From Oceanicaulis alexandrii DSM 11625 (GTDB lineage: Bacteria; Pseudomonadota; Alphaproteobacteria; Caulobacterales; Maricaulaceae): a stretch of 64,000 bases of DNA. Below, piece after piece: positions 8,282-15,893 of this stretch. The stretch's first letter is position 1, and every line of letters begins with the position of its first letter. The position numbers were made by a program, and so were the translations under genes. Location: contig NZ_ATUP01000001.1 in assembly GCF_000420265.1 (NCBI RefSeq), positions 558,001 through 622,000 on the forward strand. Reading direction: 5' to 3'. The notes beneath the pieces are model-generated. The model ran no database searches and was not told where the DNA came from. It worked only from the letters and a program-made list of their open reading frames with translations.

Positions 8282-9373
8282 ATGAGCCAGCCCCCAAAGA
8301 CCTCGAAAACCGCGGACGATGATGTCAACCGCCTGTTTCTGGGGCGAGATTTTCGTAGCCCGCGGATTGATCTGAATGGCAAGACCATCCTGATCACCGG
8401 CGGAACGGGGTCGTTTGGCCATCATTTCGTCCAGACCGTGATCAACGAATACAAGCCCAAAAAGCTGATCGTGTTCTCGCGCGACGAACTCAAACAGTAC
8501 GAGATGGCGCAGCGCTTCAGCCCGGAAGAGCACCGCTTCATGCGCTACTTCATCGGCGATGTGCGCGATGAGGGCCGACTGGACATGGCGATGCGCGGGG
8601 TCGACGTGGTGGTCCACGCCGCCGCGCTCAAGCATGTGCCGATTGCGGAATACAATCCGTTTGAATGCATGCGCACCAATGTGTTCGGCGCGGAAAATGT
8701 GGTGCGCGCGGCCATCAAGCGCGGGGTGCAGCATGTGTGCGCCCTGTCGACGGACAAGGCCGCCAGCCCGATCAATCTGTATGGCGCCTCCAAGCTGGCG
8801 TCCGACAAGATCTTCACCGCCGCCCAGCATATGGGCGGCGAGGACGGGCCGACCTTCTCGGTCGTGCGGTATGGCAATGTGGTCGGCTCGCGCGGCTCGG
8901 TCGTGCCGTTCTTCAAGAAGCTTGTCGCTGAGGGCGCGGACCATCTGCCCATCACCGATCCGCGCATGACCCGGTTCTGGATCACCCTGGAACAGGGCGT
9001 GAATTTCGTCTTGTCCGCGCTGGAAATGGCCAAGGGCGGCGAAGTCTTCGTGCCGAAGATTCCGTCCATGAGCACGGTGGATCTGGCGCGCTCGATCGCG
9101 CCTAACCTGCCCCACAAGATGGTGGGTATCCGCCCCGGCGAGAAATTGCACGAAGTCATGGTGCCCGAGGATGATTCTCGCTCCACGGTGGAGCTGGAGG
9201 ATCGCTATGTGATCTTGCCGCACAGTTCCGAACGGCTGCGCGCGGAATGGTTCGCCGACGGCGCCGTACCGGTCCCAGAAGGGTTTGAGTATCAGTCTGA
9301 CTCCAATCCCGAACGTCTGGATGCCCGCACGCTCCAGAACATTCTCAATGAAAAACTTGCCCTGAAGGCCTGA
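8282..9373 (+). CDS. pseB: UDP-GlcNAc 4,6-dehydratase (inverting), PseB/FlmA
   Basis: First enzyme of the pseudaminic acid route: it converts UDP-GlcNAc to a UDP-4-keto-6-deoxy-L-hexose with C5 inversion. This extended short-chain dehydrogenase has the NAD-binding TGGTGSFG loop (residues 39-46), the STDK catalytic block (156-159) and Y-x-x-x-K (Y167, K171). VHAAALKHVP and EYNPFECMRTN are PseB hallmarks, as is RPGEKLHEVM towards the C-terminus. The length of 363 is slightly long because of a 28-residue N-terminal extension. FlmA is the Caulobacter name. A methyltransferase follows after three bases. Confidence 0.95.
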   Translation: MSQPPKTSKTADDDVNRLFLGRDFRSPRIDLNGKTILITGGTGSFGHHFVQTVINEYKPKKLIVFSRDELKQYEMAQRFSPEEHRFMRYFIGDVRDEGRLDMAMRGVDVVVHAAALKHVPIAEYNPFECMRTNVFGAENVVRAAIKRGVQHVCALSTDKAASPINLYGASKLASDKIFTAAQHMGGEDGPTFSVVRYGNVVGSRGSVVPFFKKLVAEGADHLPITDPRMTRFWITLEQGVNFVLSALEMAKGGEVFVPKIPSMSTVDLARSIAPNLPHKMVGIRPGEKLHEVMVPEDDSRSTVELEDRYVILPHSSERLRAEWFADGAVPVPEGFEYQSDSNPERLDARTLQNILNEKLALKA

Positions 9374-9376
9374 TCC

Positions 9377-10006
9377 ATGACCCATGATCCCGTGAACACC
9401 TGGTCGGGCGAGTTCGGCGACGAATACACCCAGCGCTGCAGCCCCGAAGAGTTCCGCATCCGCGCCCGCACCCGTCTGTGGTCGCGCTGGCTGGACGCCT
9501 TCGGGACGCGCGAGCCCCAGACCATTTGCGAGGTTGGCTGCAATCTGGGCCTGAACCAGCGCGCGCTTCAACGCCTCAGCGATGCTGAATTGTTCGCGGT
9601 GGAGCCCAATGACAGCGCGCGCGAAACCCTGATCAAGGATGGCGTGCTGCCTGAGAGTCATATCCGTGCGGGCCGGGGCGAGGATTTGCCCTTTGACGAT
9701 TCAAGCATGGATCTGGTGTTCACCAACGGCGTTCTGATCCACGTCCACCCCGACAATCTCGGCCAGGTGGCCGACGAGATGTATCGCGTCTCCAAGCGCT
9801 TCATCCTGGTCTCGGAATACTTCAATCCCGACCCGGTCGAGCTCGTCTATCGCGGCATGACCGACCATTTGTGGAAGCGCGACTTCGCCGGCTTCTTCCT
9901 GGATCGCTTCAAGGGTCTGGAAGTGGTGGCGGACGGGTTCAGCTGGAAGCGCACCAGCAATCTGGACAACCCGACCTGGGCGTTGATGGAAAAACGGCCC
10001 GCCTAG
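9377..10006 (+). CDS. Pseudaminic-acid-associated SAM methyltransferase
   Basis: A 209-residue class I SAM-dependent methyltransferase. The motif I region is CEVGCNLGLNQRAL (about residues 49-62), the acidic ribose-binding residue is in FAVEPND, and the post-II strand is DLVFTNGVLIHVHPDNL. This NGVLIHxxP form matches the group of methyltransferases found with pse genes (pseudaminic acid biosynthesis-associated methylase). It starts three bases after pseB and its stop codon overlaps that of the convergent pseC on a shared CTAG. The acceptor is unknown; an N- or O-methylated pseudaminic acid is one inference. Confidence 0.83.
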   Translation: MTHDPVNTWSGEFGDEYTQRCSPEEFRIRARTRLWSRWLDAFGTREPQTICEVGCNLGLNQRALQRLSDAELFAVEPNDSARETLIKDGVLPESHIRAGRGEDLPFDDSSMDLVFTNGVLIHVHPDNLGQVADEMYRVSKRFILVSEYFNPDPVELVYRGMTDHLWKRDFAGFFLDRFKGLEVVADGFSWKRTSNLDNPTWALMEKRPA

Positions 10007-11178
10007 AGCCCCAAAACCGCTTTCAAGGCTGAAACCACGCGCGCCGGATCATCATCAGACATCGCCGGATAGAGCGGCAAGGACAGCGTGCGCGCATAGT
10101 GACGCTCGGCGCCCGGCAAGGTCTGCTCGCCATACAACGCTTTATAATACGGGTGATGATGAACCGGGATGTAGTGAACCTGCGTTCCGATCCCCTGATC
10201 TTTCAGGGCCGTCATGACATCGGCGCGACTCTGGCCCGCAGCGCAAAAATCAATCCGTACATTATACAGATGGCGGCAGGGATCGACGCCTGCGCGCCCT
10301 GCCGGCGACTGCACCAGCGGCGCCAACTCTGACAGGGCCGCATCATAAACGGACGCCAACAGACGACGGCGCTGCGCAAAACGCGAGAGCTTGTTGAGCT
10401 GGGACAATCCCAGCGCCGCGTTGATGTCGGGCATGCGGTAATTCCAGCCCAACGCCTGCATTTCATACCACCAGGGTTCTGTCGCCCCCTCCGCGCGTTC
10501 AAACCGGTCCGGCTCACGCACAACGCCATGAGACCGCGCATGGGCGACCCGGTCGGCGATCTCAGGGTTTTGCGTGGTGACCATGCCCCCTTCCCCGCAC
10601 GCCAGCGTCTTGACCGGATGAAACGAGAAGACCGCAGCATCCGAATACGGGCACGCCCCAACAGGCGCGCCTGTCTCATCCAGACTGCCCACAGCGTGAG
10701 ACGCGTCCTCAACGACTGACAGGCCATGATCGTGCGCCAGTGCGCTGAGCGCGGGCATGTCGCAGGCAACGCCCGCCAGATGGACCGGCGCGATCAGGCG
10801 CGCCCGCCCCTGGGACCGCTGCAGCGCCTCGGCCAGGGTCTCAGGCGACATCAGGCCTGTCTCGGGGTCCACATCCGCAATCACCACATCCGCGCCGCAA
10901 TACCGGGCGGCGTTGGCGGTCGCGACAAAAGTCAGCGCCGGAACGATGGCGCAATCGCCCGGCCCCAGCCCCAGGGCGTCATAGGCGAGATGCAGCCCCG
11001 CCGTCGCCGAATGGCAGCTGAGCGCATGGGGCGCCGAGACGGCCTGCGCGAACGCCGCCTCAAAGGCGTCGACCCTTGGGCCGGTGGTCAGGAAGTCAGA
11101 GGTCAGACAAGCGGTGACCGCAGCGATGTCGTCATCGTCGATCCATTGCCGACCATATGGCAAAAACCCGTCGCTCAT
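10003..11178 (-). CDS. pseC: UDP-4-keto-6-deoxy-sugar 4-aminotransferase, PseC/FlmB
   Basis: Second enzyme of the pathway, a PLP-dependent DegT/DnrJ/EryC1 aminotransferase that makes UDP-4-amino-4,6-dideoxy-N-acetyl-altrosamine. PLP lysine is K190 in FSFHPVKTLACGEGG; VEDASHAVGS (156-165) holds the cofactor-stacking residues. The N-terminus YGRQWIDDDDIAAV and the substrate segment HYIPVHHHPYY are typical of PseC. A GGGAG sequence precedes the ATG by seven bases. It is convergent with the methyltransferase gene, sharing the CTAG stop overlap, so pseB and pseC are on opposite strands here, unlike the usual pseBC order. Confidence 0.94.
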   Translation of the reverse strand: MSDGFLPYGRQWIDDDDIAAVTACLTSDFLTTGPRVDAFEAAFAQAVSAPHALSCHSATAGLHLAYDALGLGPGDCAIVPALTFVATANAARYCGADVVIADVDPETGLMSPETLAEALQRSQGRARLIAPVHLAGVACDMPALSALAHDHGLSVVEDASHAVGSLDETGAPVGACPYSDAAVFSFHPVKTLACGEGGMVTTQNPEIADRVAHARSHGVVREPDRFERAEGATEPWWYEMQALGWNYRMPDINAALGLSQLNKLSRFAQRRRLLASVYDAALSELAPLVQSPAGRAGVDPCRHLYNVRIDFCAAGQSRADVMTALKDQGIGTQVHYIPVHHHPYYKALYGEQTLPGAERHYARTLSLPLYPAMSDDDPARVVSALKAVLGL

Positions 11179-11238
11179 GCATCCGCTCCCTGAGTTTACC
11201 CGACACTGTGCTGAGTCCGCGCCCCGCTGAAAACAACA

Positions 11239-11270
11239 AACCGCCCGACATCGGGAGAAGTCGGACGGTT
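11239..11270 (-). terminator. Intrinsic terminator after flagellin 1
   Basis: An 11-bp stem with one mismatch (AACCGCCCGAC / GTCGGACGGTT) lies just downstream of the minus-strand flagellin and is followed on that strand by a T-rich stretch (GTTTGTTGTTTTC). Confidence 0.75.
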
Positions 11271-11297
11271 CGCCGTGGTGGTGATGTCGGAACGGGG

Positions 11298-12131
11298 TTA
11301 GCCGTTGAAGAGGTTCAGAATGATCTGAGGTTCAGAGTTGGCGATCGAAAGCGCCTGCACCCCGAGTTGCTGTTTCACCTGCAAGGCCTGCAAGCGCGCA
11401 GATTCCTTAGCCAGATCCGCGTCCACAAGATTGCCCACGCCTTCGGTCAGACTGTCTTCGAGTTTGCCGACAAAAGTCCGGTGCGCTTCCATCTTCTTGA
11501 GGTCAGACCCCAGATTGGCCAGAGCCTGGTTGACGTTGTCGAGGCTCGCCTGGATGGCGCTGACCACATTGCCGGCCAGGGTCACGGTGCCAAGGCTGGA
11601 ATTGTTTGTCAGGGTGATGATCGAGCCGGAAACAGACAGGTTCTGCCCTTCCAGCGTGACGGAGCGCGTCGCGTCCGCATCCGCCAGGAAGGCGATGCCG
11701 TTCGTCAGCGAGCCGTTCAACAGGTTCGCGCCGTCAAACTCTGCGTTGGTCAGGATGACTTTCACCTGATCCAGCAACTCTTTGTAGTCGCTGTCATAGG
11801 CCTGACGCGAGAAGGTGTCGATGGAAGGATCAAGCGCGGCTGTGGCTTTCTCGCGCATCTGGATCAGCAGGTCAGAGATGGACTCGCCGGCCGCAATCGC
11901 CACATCGCCGATGGAGACGGCGCGGTCGAGCGAGGATTTGACGGAGCCCAGTGCGCCAATGTCGGACCGCATGCCTTGCGCCACCGCATAGACGGAGGAG
12001 TTATCCTTCGCCCCTGTCACACGCAGGCCGGTGTTGATCCGGCTCTGGACGCCCTGAATGTCCTCATTGGTCTTGTTGAGGTTTTGCAGCGCGATCATCG
12101 CTGAGGTGTTGGTATGGACGCTGAGCGCCAT
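11298..12131 (-). CDS. Flagellin 1 (divergent copy)
   Basis: A 277-residue flagellin, starting at MALSVHTNTSAMIALQNLNK, with GGGAGA seven bases upstream; an upstream in-frame ATG at 12194 would add a non-homologous tail and overlaps the promoter. The D0/D1 ends are conserved (NRINTGLRVTGAKDN-type motif here as SRINTGLRV; C-terminal ESARLQALQVKQQLGVQALSIANSEPQIIL). The central D2 region is very short, as usual in Caulobacterales. It differs most from the other four copies and ends in LNLFNG, not YFR or YFG. It has its own sigma-54-like promoter and terminator, so it can be controlled separately. Confidence 0.95.
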   Translation of the reverse strand: MALSVHTNTSAMIALQNLNKTNEDIQGVQSRINTGLRVTGAKDNSSVYAVAQGMRSDIGALGSVKSSLDRAVSIGDVAIAAGESISDLLIQMREKATAALDPSIDTFSRQAYDSDYKELLDQVKVILTNAEFDGANLLNGSLTNGIAFLADADATRSVTLEGQNLSVSGSIITLTNNSSLGTVTLAGNVVSAIQASLDNVNQALANLGSDLKKMEAHRTFVGKLEDSLTEGVGNLVDADLAKESARLQALQVKQQLGVQALSIANSEPQIILNLFNG

Positions 12132-12190
12132 TGGTCTTCTCCCGATTGCATAACTGCGCCGCATTCGACGGCCGCTCAGCAGTATCAGGA

Positions 12191-12205
12191 GCAATCAGCG
12201 GGCCA
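12191..12205 (-). promoter_or_regulatory. Sigma-54-like promoter of flagellin 1
   Basis: On the minus strand the site reads TGGCCCGCTGATTGC, with GG-N10-GC spacing and a perfect TTGC -12 element. The start point would lie near 12179, giving a leader of about 48 bases before the flagellin ATG. Confidence 0.65.
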
Positions 12206-12334
12206 ATCAGGCCAGATCGCCGAAAAATGATTTAAAACATGTATTTGTACAAAAACGGCAAAGTTCGCCAGGGCCCGCAGACCTCTGGACGTGGTTAATT
12301 ATTGCCGCTGCAAGCGGTCAAATCTGCCGAGAGG

Positions 12335-12718
12335 TCAAACACGCTCGTCAACGACGCCGCCCTGCTGATCTTTCAGAAACGCGACCAGATCCATGTACTT
12401 TTCCGGCGGCCATTGACGCATGACTTCACCGGTTTCCGGATCGAAAAGCTTGTAGATGAACTGACCGCTCTCTTCTTCGCGATCAATCTGAAGCCGGGTC
12501 CGCAAACTGGCGTTGACGCGCTCACGCATGGCCTCGATACGCTCAAGGTCAGCGGATTTCTGCACGACGGCCGCGCCTTTTTCAGCGACGGACTTGTCGG
12601 TTTCTTCACCGCCGATTTGACCGCGTTTCGCCATGCCGGCGACGGCTTTCTCGGATTGATCGGGCTCCGGGGCGACGCCCTGGGCGTTTGTAACCGGTAT
12701 GATGTTGCCGATGTTCAT
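12335..12718 (-). CDS. flaG: FlaG family protein
   Basis: A 127-residue protein with a disordered, charged N-terminal half and the conserved FlaG C-terminal core: R(T)RLQIDREEESGQFIYKLFDPETGEVMRQWPPEKYMDL (given here in outline). FlaG proteins act in flagellar filament length or assembly; their mechanism is not firmly known. It lies downstream of the flagellin array on the same strand, after a terminator hairpin, and upstream of flagellin 1. The spacing before its ATG shows only a poor ribosome site (AAAAGG very close to the start). Confidence 0.85.
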   Translation of the reverse strand: MNIGNIIPVTNAQGVAPEPDQSEKAVAGMAKRGQIGGEETDKSVAEKGAAVVQKSADLERIEAMRERVNASLRTRLQIDREEESGQFIYKLFDPETGEVMRQWPPEKYMDLVAFLKDQQGGVVDERV

Positions 12719-12799
12719 ATCCTTTTCGTCGACGCTTTGGCGGCGTCGGCGCCTCCTACTTTCTCCCTTGCTCCGTCAGTCATGGTCATCTGGGAAAAC

Positions 12800-12834
12800 T
12801 GGCCGGGGAGGAACCCCACGTAACGCCCCGGCCA
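12800..12834 (-). terminator. Intrinsic terminator after flagellin 2
   Basis: A 9-bp GC-rich stem (TGGCCGGGG / CCCCGGCCA) with a 17-base loop follows the last flagellin of the array; on the minus strand it is followed by AGTTTTCCC. Confidence 0.7.
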
Positions 12835-12847
12835 ATTCCGCTATGGA

Positions 12848-13675
12848 TTACCGGAAGTAACCCAGGATCGAGCTCGGCGCAGAGTTTGCGATCGAAAGCG
12901 CCTGCGTACCCAGCTGCTGCTTGACCTGCAGCGACTGGAGACGGGCGGATTCTTTCGCGAGATCCGCGTCGACCAGATTGCCGATGCCTTTTTCAAGAGC
13001 GTCAGACAGTTTGCCCACAAAGCTTTTGTGAACTTCCAGAGACTTCGAACCGGTGCCCAACTTGGCCAGAGCCGTGTTGAGGTTGTCCAGCGAAGTTTCG
13101 ATGGTGGCCACCAGGCCGGACGCCGCAGCCGCCGTGGTGAACGACGCCGTCGCCGCCACAGTGACATTGGTGCCGCCCAGCGACATCACTTCCTGACCGA
13201 TATCCAGGGTGTTGGAGCCGTCAGCATTGGCCAGAGCCGAGATGCCGCCGGTCTGGGTGCCGTTGATCAGGTTGGTGCCGTTGAACTCGGCGTTATCGAC
13301 AATGGTGCCGATCTGGTCGCGCAGCGCTTTGAAATCTTCGTTCAGAGCGTTACGAGACGCCGTATCGAGCGAGGTGTCCGCGCCAGCCAGCGCTTTTTCC
13401 TTCATCTCGATCAGCAGATCAGAGATCGCTTCACCCGCGGCCAGGGCCACGTCCACGGTCGATTGCGCCAGGTCCAGGGACGTGCCCACAGCGTTGTAGC
13501 CCGCCACGTCGGCACGCATCGACTGGGCGATGGCGAACACGCCGCCATTGTCCTTGGCCGAGCTGATCGCCAGGCCAGTGTTGATGCGCTGTTGAACCTG
13601 CTGCAGATCTTTATTGGTCTGGTTCAGGTTCTGCAGGGCGATCATCGCCCCAGGATTAGTATTGATCGTCGCCAT
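12848..13675 (-). CDS. Flagellin 2 (array)
   Basis: A 275-residue flagellin starting MATINTNPGAMIALQNLNQ. The conserved N-terminal D0/D1 helices run to about residue 140 and the C-terminal ones from about 195 to the end (NLVDADLAKESARLQSLQVK, then GTQALSIANSAPSSILGYFR). Ser and Thr are concentrated in the middle (TNVTVAATASFTTAAA), the region exposed on the filament and a likely place for O-linked nonulosonic acid. It is nearly identical at its ends to the next two copies, with differences confined to the middle. AAGGAG stands 9 bases before the ATG. Confidence 0.96.
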   Translation of the reverse strand: MATINTNPGAMIALQNLNQTNKDLQQVQQRINTGLAISSAKDNGGVFAIAQSMRADVAGYNAVGTSLDLAQSTVDVALAAGEAISDLLIEMKEKALAGADTSLDTASRNALNEDFKALRDQIGTIVDNAEFNGTNLINGTQTGGISALANADGSNTLDIGQEVMSLGGTNVTVAATASFTTAAAASGLVATIETSLDNLNTALAKLGTGSKSLEVHKSFVGKLSDALEKGIGNLVDADLAKESARLQSLQVKQQLGTQALSIANSAPSSILGYFR

Positions 13676-13696
13676 TTCTTGGCTCCTTCAAATTTT

Positions 13697-13708
13697 CCGT
13701 TTCTACGG
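13697..13708 (-). promoter_or_regulatory. Leader hairpin of flagellin 2 (AGAA loop)
   Basis: The mRNA leader contains CCGU-AGAA-ACGG, a 4-bp stem with a tetraloop, 21 bases before the start codon and just upstream of the ribosome site. The same hairpin occurs in the next two flagellin leaders with a compensatory pair change in one, so a conserved RNA element is likely; FlbT is the obvious candidate ligand. Confidence 0.55.
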
Positions 13709-13735
13709 TTACGACACGCTTTTTGCGCATCACTC

Positions 13736-13774
13736 TTCGAAGGGGTCCCCATTTTCTATGGAGCCCCCTTCGAA
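13736..13774 (-). terminator. Inter-flagellin hairpin 1
   Basis: A 10-bp stem (TTCGAAGGGG / CCCCTTCGAA) follows flagellin 3. Its loop contains CCATTTTCTATG, also present in the loop of the next spacer. There is no immediate U-tract, so this may be an attenuator or mRNA-stabilising structure rather than a strong terminator. Confidence 0.45.
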
Positions 13775-13784
13775 ACTTTAAGAG

Positions 13785-14609
13785 TTACCGGAAGTAACCC
13801 AGGATCGAGCTCGGAGCCGAGTTGGCGATCGAGAGCGCCTGAGTACCCAGCTGCTGCTTGACCTGCAGGGACTGCAGGCGAGCAGATTCTTTGGCCAGAT
13901 CCGCGTCGACCAGGTTGCCGATGCCTCTTTCGAGCGCATCAGACAGCTTGTTGACGAAGGTGCCGTGGATCTCGAGGGACTTCGAACCCGTACCCAGGCG
14001 CGCCAGGGAGGAGTTCAGATTGTCCAAGGAGGTCTCGATGGCGGACACGGCCGCATTGGCCAGCGTCGTGGTGTTGATCTGGGAACCGGCGGTCAAAGTG
14101 ATCGTGGTGCCGGTCAGGCTCAGATCTTCTGCAGCAATGGTGATGGTGTTGGAGCCATCAGCGTTCGCCAGAGCCGAGATCGCGGTGGCGCCGTTCTCGA
14201 TGAGATTGGTGCCATTGAACTCAGCGTTGGCCACAATGGTGCCGATCTGGTCGCGCAGCGCCGTGAAGTCTTCGTTCAGGGCATTGCGGGACGCCGTGTC
14301 CAGAGACGTATCGGCAGAGGCCAGGGCTTTCTCTTTCATCTCCACCAGGAGATCAGAGATCGCCTCGCCGGCGGCCAGGGCCACGTCCGTGGTGGACGTC
14401 GCCAGGTCCAGCGATTGATTGACGGCCTTGTAGCCCGCCACGTCGGCACGCATCGACTGGGCGATAGCGAACACGCCGCCATTGTCCTTGGCCGAGCTGA
14501 CAGCCAGGCCAGTGTTGATGCGCTGTTGAACCTGTTGCAGATCTTTGTTGGTCTGGTTCAGGTTCTGCAGGGCGATCATTGCGCCCGGGTTGGTATTGAT
14601 CGTCGCCAT
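13785..14609 (-). CDS. Flagellin 3 (array)
   Basis: A 274-residue flagellin, highly similar to its neighbours at both ends: MATINTNPGAMIALQNLNQ at the start and ANSAPSSILGYFR at the end. The central part (NGATAISALANADGSNTITI, then LTGTTITLTAGSQINTTTLA) carries many Thr and Ser residues suitable for O-glycosylation. The gene is 109 bases from each neighbour. Upstream sequence carries the shared AGAA-loop hairpin and a TGGCGCGCAAAAAGC element. The repeated ends are a substrate for gene conversion between copies. Confidence 0.96.
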   Translation of the reverse strand: MATINTNPGAMIALQNLNQTNKDLQQVQQRINTGLAVSSAKDNGGVFAIAQSMRADVAGYKAVNQSLDLATSTTDVALAAGEAISDLLVEMKEKALASADTSLDTASRNALNEDFTALRDQIGTIVANAEFNGTNLIENGATAISALANADGSNTITIAAEDLSLTGTTITLTAGSQINTTTLANAAVSAIETSLDNLNSSLARLGTGSKSLEIHGTFVNKLSDALERGIGNLVDADLAKESARLQSLQVKQQLGTQALSIANSAPSSILGYFR

Positions 14610-14628
14610 TTCTTGGCTCCTTCAAGTT

Positions 14629-14640
14629 CCGTTTCTACGG
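14629..14640 (-). promoter_or_regulatory. Leader hairpin of flagellin 3 (AGAA loop)
   Basis: Same CCGU-AGAA-ACGG element as in the flagellin 2 leader, 19 bases before the start codon. Confidence 0.55.
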
Positions 14641-14649
14641 TTGAGACGC

Positions 14650-14664
14650 GCTTTTTGCGCGCCA
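14650..14664 (-). promoter_or_regulatory. Sigma-54-like element upstream of flagellin 3
   Basis: On the minus strand TGGCGCGCAAAAAGC keeps GG-N10-GC spacing but has AAGC in place of TTGC. A related sequence stands at the same place upstream of flagellins 2 and 4. It may be a weak promoter or a conserved leader part. Confidence 0.35.
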
Positions 14665-14670
14665 AGGCTC

Positions 14671-14705
14671 CGGCGACGGCTCCATTTTCTATGAAGCCCT
14701 CGCCG
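14671..14705 (-). terminator. Inter-flagellin hairpin 2
   Basis: Stem CGGCGACGGCT / AGCCCTCGCCG with one internal mismatch, downstream of flagellin 4. Its loop holds the same CCATTTTCTATG as the previous spacer. No U-tract follows directly. Confidence 0.4.
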
Positions 14706-14719
14706 AATCTTGGGGTGAA

Positions 14720-15544
14720 TTACCGGAAGTAACTCAGGATCGAGCTCGGCGCGGAGTTCGCGATCGAAAGCGCCTGGGTGCCCAACTGCTGCTTGACCTG
14801 CAGCGACTGGAGACGGGCGGATTCTTTCGCCAGGTCCGCGTCGACCAGGTTGCCGATGCCTCTTTCAAGCGCATCAGACAGCTTGGTCACGAAGGTGGAG
14901 TGGATTTCCAGCGACTTGGAGCCGGTGCCCAGGCGCGCCAGAGCGGAGTTCAGATTGTCCAGACCCGCTTCAATCGCAGCCACAGCGGTGCTGGCGGCGG
15001 CGACAGTGGAGATGGATGAGCCGACGCCGATCGACAGCGTGCCGCCCGTCAGGCTCAGATCTTCAGCACCGATGGTGATGGTGTTGGAGCCGTCAGAGTT
15101 GGCCAAAGCCGTGATGTCCGCTGCGCCATTACCAATCAGATTGGTGCCGTTGAACTCGGCGTTGGCCACGATGGTGCCGATCTGATCGCGCAGTGCGGTG
15201 AAATCCTCGTTCAGGGCGTTGCGAGACGCCGTATCCAGCGACGCATCCGTAGACGCGAGCGCTTTCTCTTTCATTTCGATCATCAGATCTGAAATGGCTT
15301 CGCCAGCCGCCAGCGCGACATCGACAGTCGATTGCGCAAGGTCCAGCGATTGCGACACGGCGTTATAGCCAGCCACATCGGCACGCATGGATTGAGCGAT
15401 AGCAAAGACGCCGCCATTGTCCTTGGCGGAGGAGATAGCAAGACCCGTATTGATACGTTGTTGGACCTGCTGCAGGTCCATGTTGGTCTTGTTGAGGTTC
15501 TGCAGGGCGATCATTGCGCCCGGATTGGTATTGATCGTCGCCAT
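14720..15544 (-). CDS. Flagellin 4 (array)
   Basis: A 274-residue flagellin with the same conserved ends (MATINTNPGAMIALQNLNK, and SIANSAPSSILSYFR). Its central segment differs from those of copies 2 and 3 (GGTLSIGVGSSISTVAAAS), with several Ser residues. It is preceded by a good sigma-54-like promoter at 15624-15638 and may drive the three-gene array, since the spacers downstream have only weak hairpins. AAGGAG stands 9 bases before the ATG. Which copy is the major filament subunit cannot be told from sequence. Confidence 0.96.
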   Translation of the reverse strand: MATINTNPGAMIALQNLNKTNMDLQQVQQRINTGLAISSAKDNGGVFAIAQSMRADVAGYNAVSQSLDLAQSTVDVALAAGEAISDLMIEMKEKALASTDASLDTASRNALNEDFTALRDQIGTIVANAEFNGTNLIGNGAADITALANSDGSNTITIGAEDLSLTGGTLSIGVGSSISTVAAASTAVAAIEAGLDNLNSALARLGTGSKSLEIHSTFVTKLSDALERGIGNLVDADLAKESARLQSLQVKQQLGTQALSIANSAPSSILSYFR

Positions 15545-15558
15545 TTCTTGGCTCCTTT

Positions 15559-15572
15559 AACGTTTCTACGTT
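15559..15572 (-). promoter_or_regulatory. Leader hairpin of flagellin 4 (AGAA loop)
   Basis: In RNA sense AACGU-AGAA-ACGUU, a 5-bp stem, 14 bases before the start codon. Relative to the copies at flagellins 2 and 3 the C-G closing pair is replaced by A-U, a compensatory change that supports real pairing. Confidence 0.6.
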
Positions 15573-15623
15573 TGATGTGACGCGCCTTTTGCCCGCCAGA
15601 CCTTCTGGTCCACCCCTCTAGGA

Positions 15624-15638
15624 GCAAAGCTGAGGCCA
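15624..15638 (-). promoter_or_regulatory. Sigma-54-like promoter of flagellin 4
   Basis: Minus-strand TGGCCTCAGCTTTGC has GG-N10-GC spacing, TGGC at -24 and TTGC at -12. Predicted start near 15612, giving a leader of about 68 bases that contains the AGAA hairpin. Confidence 0.68.
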
Positions 15639-15847
15639 GATTCACCCTTTGCCTCCCAAACAGGTCGCAAGCCCTTGTTTTTCTGTAATTCGCTCTTGTG
15701 AAAACCGTTTACCCTACAGCCCGGACGCGGCAGCAATTGCCGGGGCGGCTCGGCAGGAATTGCCGGGTGCGGCACATTTTGCCGGGCGGCCGCTGCGCCC
15801 CGGAGCCCGATTTGGTTAATCGCGCCTTAACTGCACCGCAGACAAAG

Positions 15848-15880
15848 AAAAAGGCCGGGGCCGCATGTACGGCCCCGGCC
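15848..15880 (-). terminator. Intrinsic terminator after flagellin 5
   Basis: Perfect 11-bp stem (GGCCGGGGCCG, loop CATGTA) followed on the minus strand by TTTTTCTTTG. A strong terminator that isolates flagellin 5 from flagellin 4. Confidence 0.88.
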
Positions 15881-15893
15881 CATATCCGTCGCC

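Noticed and set aside
8147-9661. 504-codon frame on the minus strand
   Set aside because: Opposite pseB, whose motifs and start are clear; His/Arg/Gly-rich composition is typical of an antisense shadow.
13028-14732. Two long plus-strand frames across the flagellin array
   Set aside because: They repeat because the flagellins repeat; they are antisense shadows (rich in Arg, Gln, Gly, Val) with no homology of their own.
15584-15598. TGGCGGGCAAAAGGC upstream of flagellin 4 as its sigma-54 promoter
   Set aside because: It lacks the TTGC element and would start transcription inside the conserved hairpin; TGGCCTCAGCTTTGC at 15624-15638 is a much better match.
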